A stretch of DNA of 64,000 nt, taken from NCBI RefSeq assembly GCF_039541915.1, contig NZ_BAABHD010000082.1:204766-268765 (forward strand), written 5' to 3'. The stretch comes from Nibrella saemangeumensis (GTDB lineage Bacteria > Bacteroidota > Bacteroidia > Cytophagales > Spirosomataceae). The translations under genes and the position numbers were made by a program. Positions within the stretch are counted from its first letter, which is position 1. Each line of letters begins with the position of its first letter. Shown here one piece after another: positions 63,317-64,000 of the stretch. The notes below the pieces were generated by a model. It was not told where the DNA came from, ran no database searches, and was given only the letters and a program-made list of their open reading frames with translations.

Positions 63317-63358
63317 ACAAGGGCAGTCCGTAAAATCAGTCATCACCCCGGTCCGTCT

Positions 63359-63739
63359 ATGTCTGCCGACCAACTTGCCATGCTTCTAAGAAATGCCGCT
63401 CTGCCCAGGAGTGGGTTGAAAAAGATTGCTATTTCTACGCTGGAGGGCTATGAACTGGTGCAGGCAACCGATATTATCCGTTGTGAGTCAGATAGTAACT
63501 ATACCACTATTTACCTGAAAGGAAATACAAAGATAGTGGCTTCCAAAACGCTGAAAGACATAGAGGAACTACTCGAGGAACATTCCTTTTTCCGCGTCCA
63601 TCATTCCCACCTGGTCAATCTGAACGAAATCAATAAATACGTTAAAGGCGACGGCGGGTACCTGGTAATGAGTGACCAATCGACTGTAAACGTAGCCCGG
63701 AGCCGAAAGGATGCGCTGCTGAATTTCTTTGCTGCTTAA
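63359..63739 (+). CDS. LytTR DNA-binding domain protein (second half of a split response regulator)
   Basis: This 126-residue frame is in the same reading frame as the receiver at 62993 and is separated from it only by one stop codon plus 14 codons. It holds a full LytTR domain: ISTLEGYELVQATDIIRCES, KGNTKIVASKTLKDIEELL and FFRVHHSHLVNLNEINKYVK (about 23-115). With its own ATG at 63359 it could be made as a free DNA-binding domain. If the stop is suppressed or is an error, the intact 248-residue protein would be an AlgR/AgrA-type regulator paired with a LytS-like histidine kinase. Confidence 0.8.
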   Translation: MSADQLAMLLRNAALPRSGLKKIAISTLEGYELVQATDIIRCESDSNYTTIYLKGNTKIVASKTLKDIEELLEEHSFFRVHHSHLVNLNEINKYVKGDGGYLVMSDQSTVNVARSRKDALLNFFAA

Positions 63740-63977
63740 TAAGCTAATGCCCTCGGAGCGGAAATAGAGTATCCTTTAGATGGCAAAAAACTGTCCGGTT
63801 TTACCAAATACACAATTAAAACACCCAAGTAAACGCTGATTCTGCCAACTGCTAACTGCCGGTGGAAAAATACAAATGGTGTAAGTAAACTTACAGGTAG
63901 TCCTGAAAAAGTAATGATATGAAGTGAAAAGCCCAGTCGGGCGGTAATTTTAAGTCGCCAAACTTGAATTACCTGTC

Positions 63978-64000
63978 ATGTCTGTTCAACATCACTGCCC
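63978..64000 (+). other. Possible start of a gene running off the right edge
   Basis: An ATG at 63978 opens a frame (MSVQHHCP) that is still open at the window end. Only seven full codons are visible, so no function can be proposed. The 238 bases before it, after the LytTR stop, hold nothing else identifiable. Confidence 0.2.

Noticed and set aside
1..64000. tRNA or rRNA genes, insertion sequences, prophage genes
   Set aside because: I looked for clover-leaf sequences, rRNA-like stretches and transposase or integrase motifs and found none; a covariance-model search would be needed to exclude small RNAs.

Overview
The window looks like chromosomal DNA of a Bacteroidota member, most likely Cytophagales of the Spirosoma type. 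This rests on a SusC-type receptor, membrane-bound LytTR and AraC regulators, BNR/VPS10 and heme-binding CxxCH secreted proteins, exact or near-exact copies of the Bacteroidota -7 promoter box (TAnnTTTG), weak Shine-Dalgarno signals and a GC-rich coding style. Genus cannot be fixed from the sequence alone. I saw no rRNA, tRNA, CRISPR array, integrase or transposase.

Region by region. 1-4.7 kb: the start of a SusC-like transporter (cut by the window edge) diverges from a ROK repressor, which is followed by a decayed secreted-protein gene and a GH29 alpha-L-fucosidase. 4.7-8.0 kb: a trehalose synthase fused to a maltokinase-like domain whose two key acidic positions are Asn. 8.4-10.8 kb: a GMC oxidoreductase with its Tat-signal small subunit. 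11.0-15.4 kb: three tightly coupled genes (TPR/beta-barrel, GT2 synthase, membrane-anchored GH26) that read as a synthase-dependent exopolysaccharide system. 15.5-31.7 kb: small secreted and membrane proteins, OmpH, a CPBP protease, LytTR and AraC regulators, an esterase, methyltransferases (one resembling the PhcB family), a frame-disrupted conserved gene, and a BNR/VPS10 protein.

31.9-41.3 kb: a seven-gene pyrimidine operon that covers the whole reductive route: uptake (NCS1 permease), PreT/PreA, dihydropyrimidinase, beta-ureidopropionase, beta-alanine transaminase, and MmsA-type dehydrogenase giving acetyl-CoA. 41.4-46.1 kb: a leftward set of hydrolase, membrane, barrel and AraC genes. 46.4-47.2 kb: a microbial rhodopsin of the Anabaena sensory rhodopsin/xenorhodopsin type, with Pro at the helix-G counterion site and Asn at the cytoplasmic acceptor site. 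47.2-56.3 kb: GNAT, TrpB2, sugar isomerase, M20 peptidase, sterol desaturase, threonine dehydratase and a large cytochrome-type protein. 56.4-62.5 kb: glutamate synthase gltB-gltD. 63.0-63.7 kb: a LytTR response regulator split by an in-frame stop codon.

Long intergenic inverted repeats built from 7-8 nt words sit between cotranscribed genes (8.98-9.06, 37.66-37.73, 39.94-40.03 kb), and a 41-bp perfect one ends the GMC operon (10.80-10.93 kb). The best candidates for new biology are the GT2/GH26/TPR-barrel polysaccharide cassette and the xenorhodopsin-type rhodopsin.
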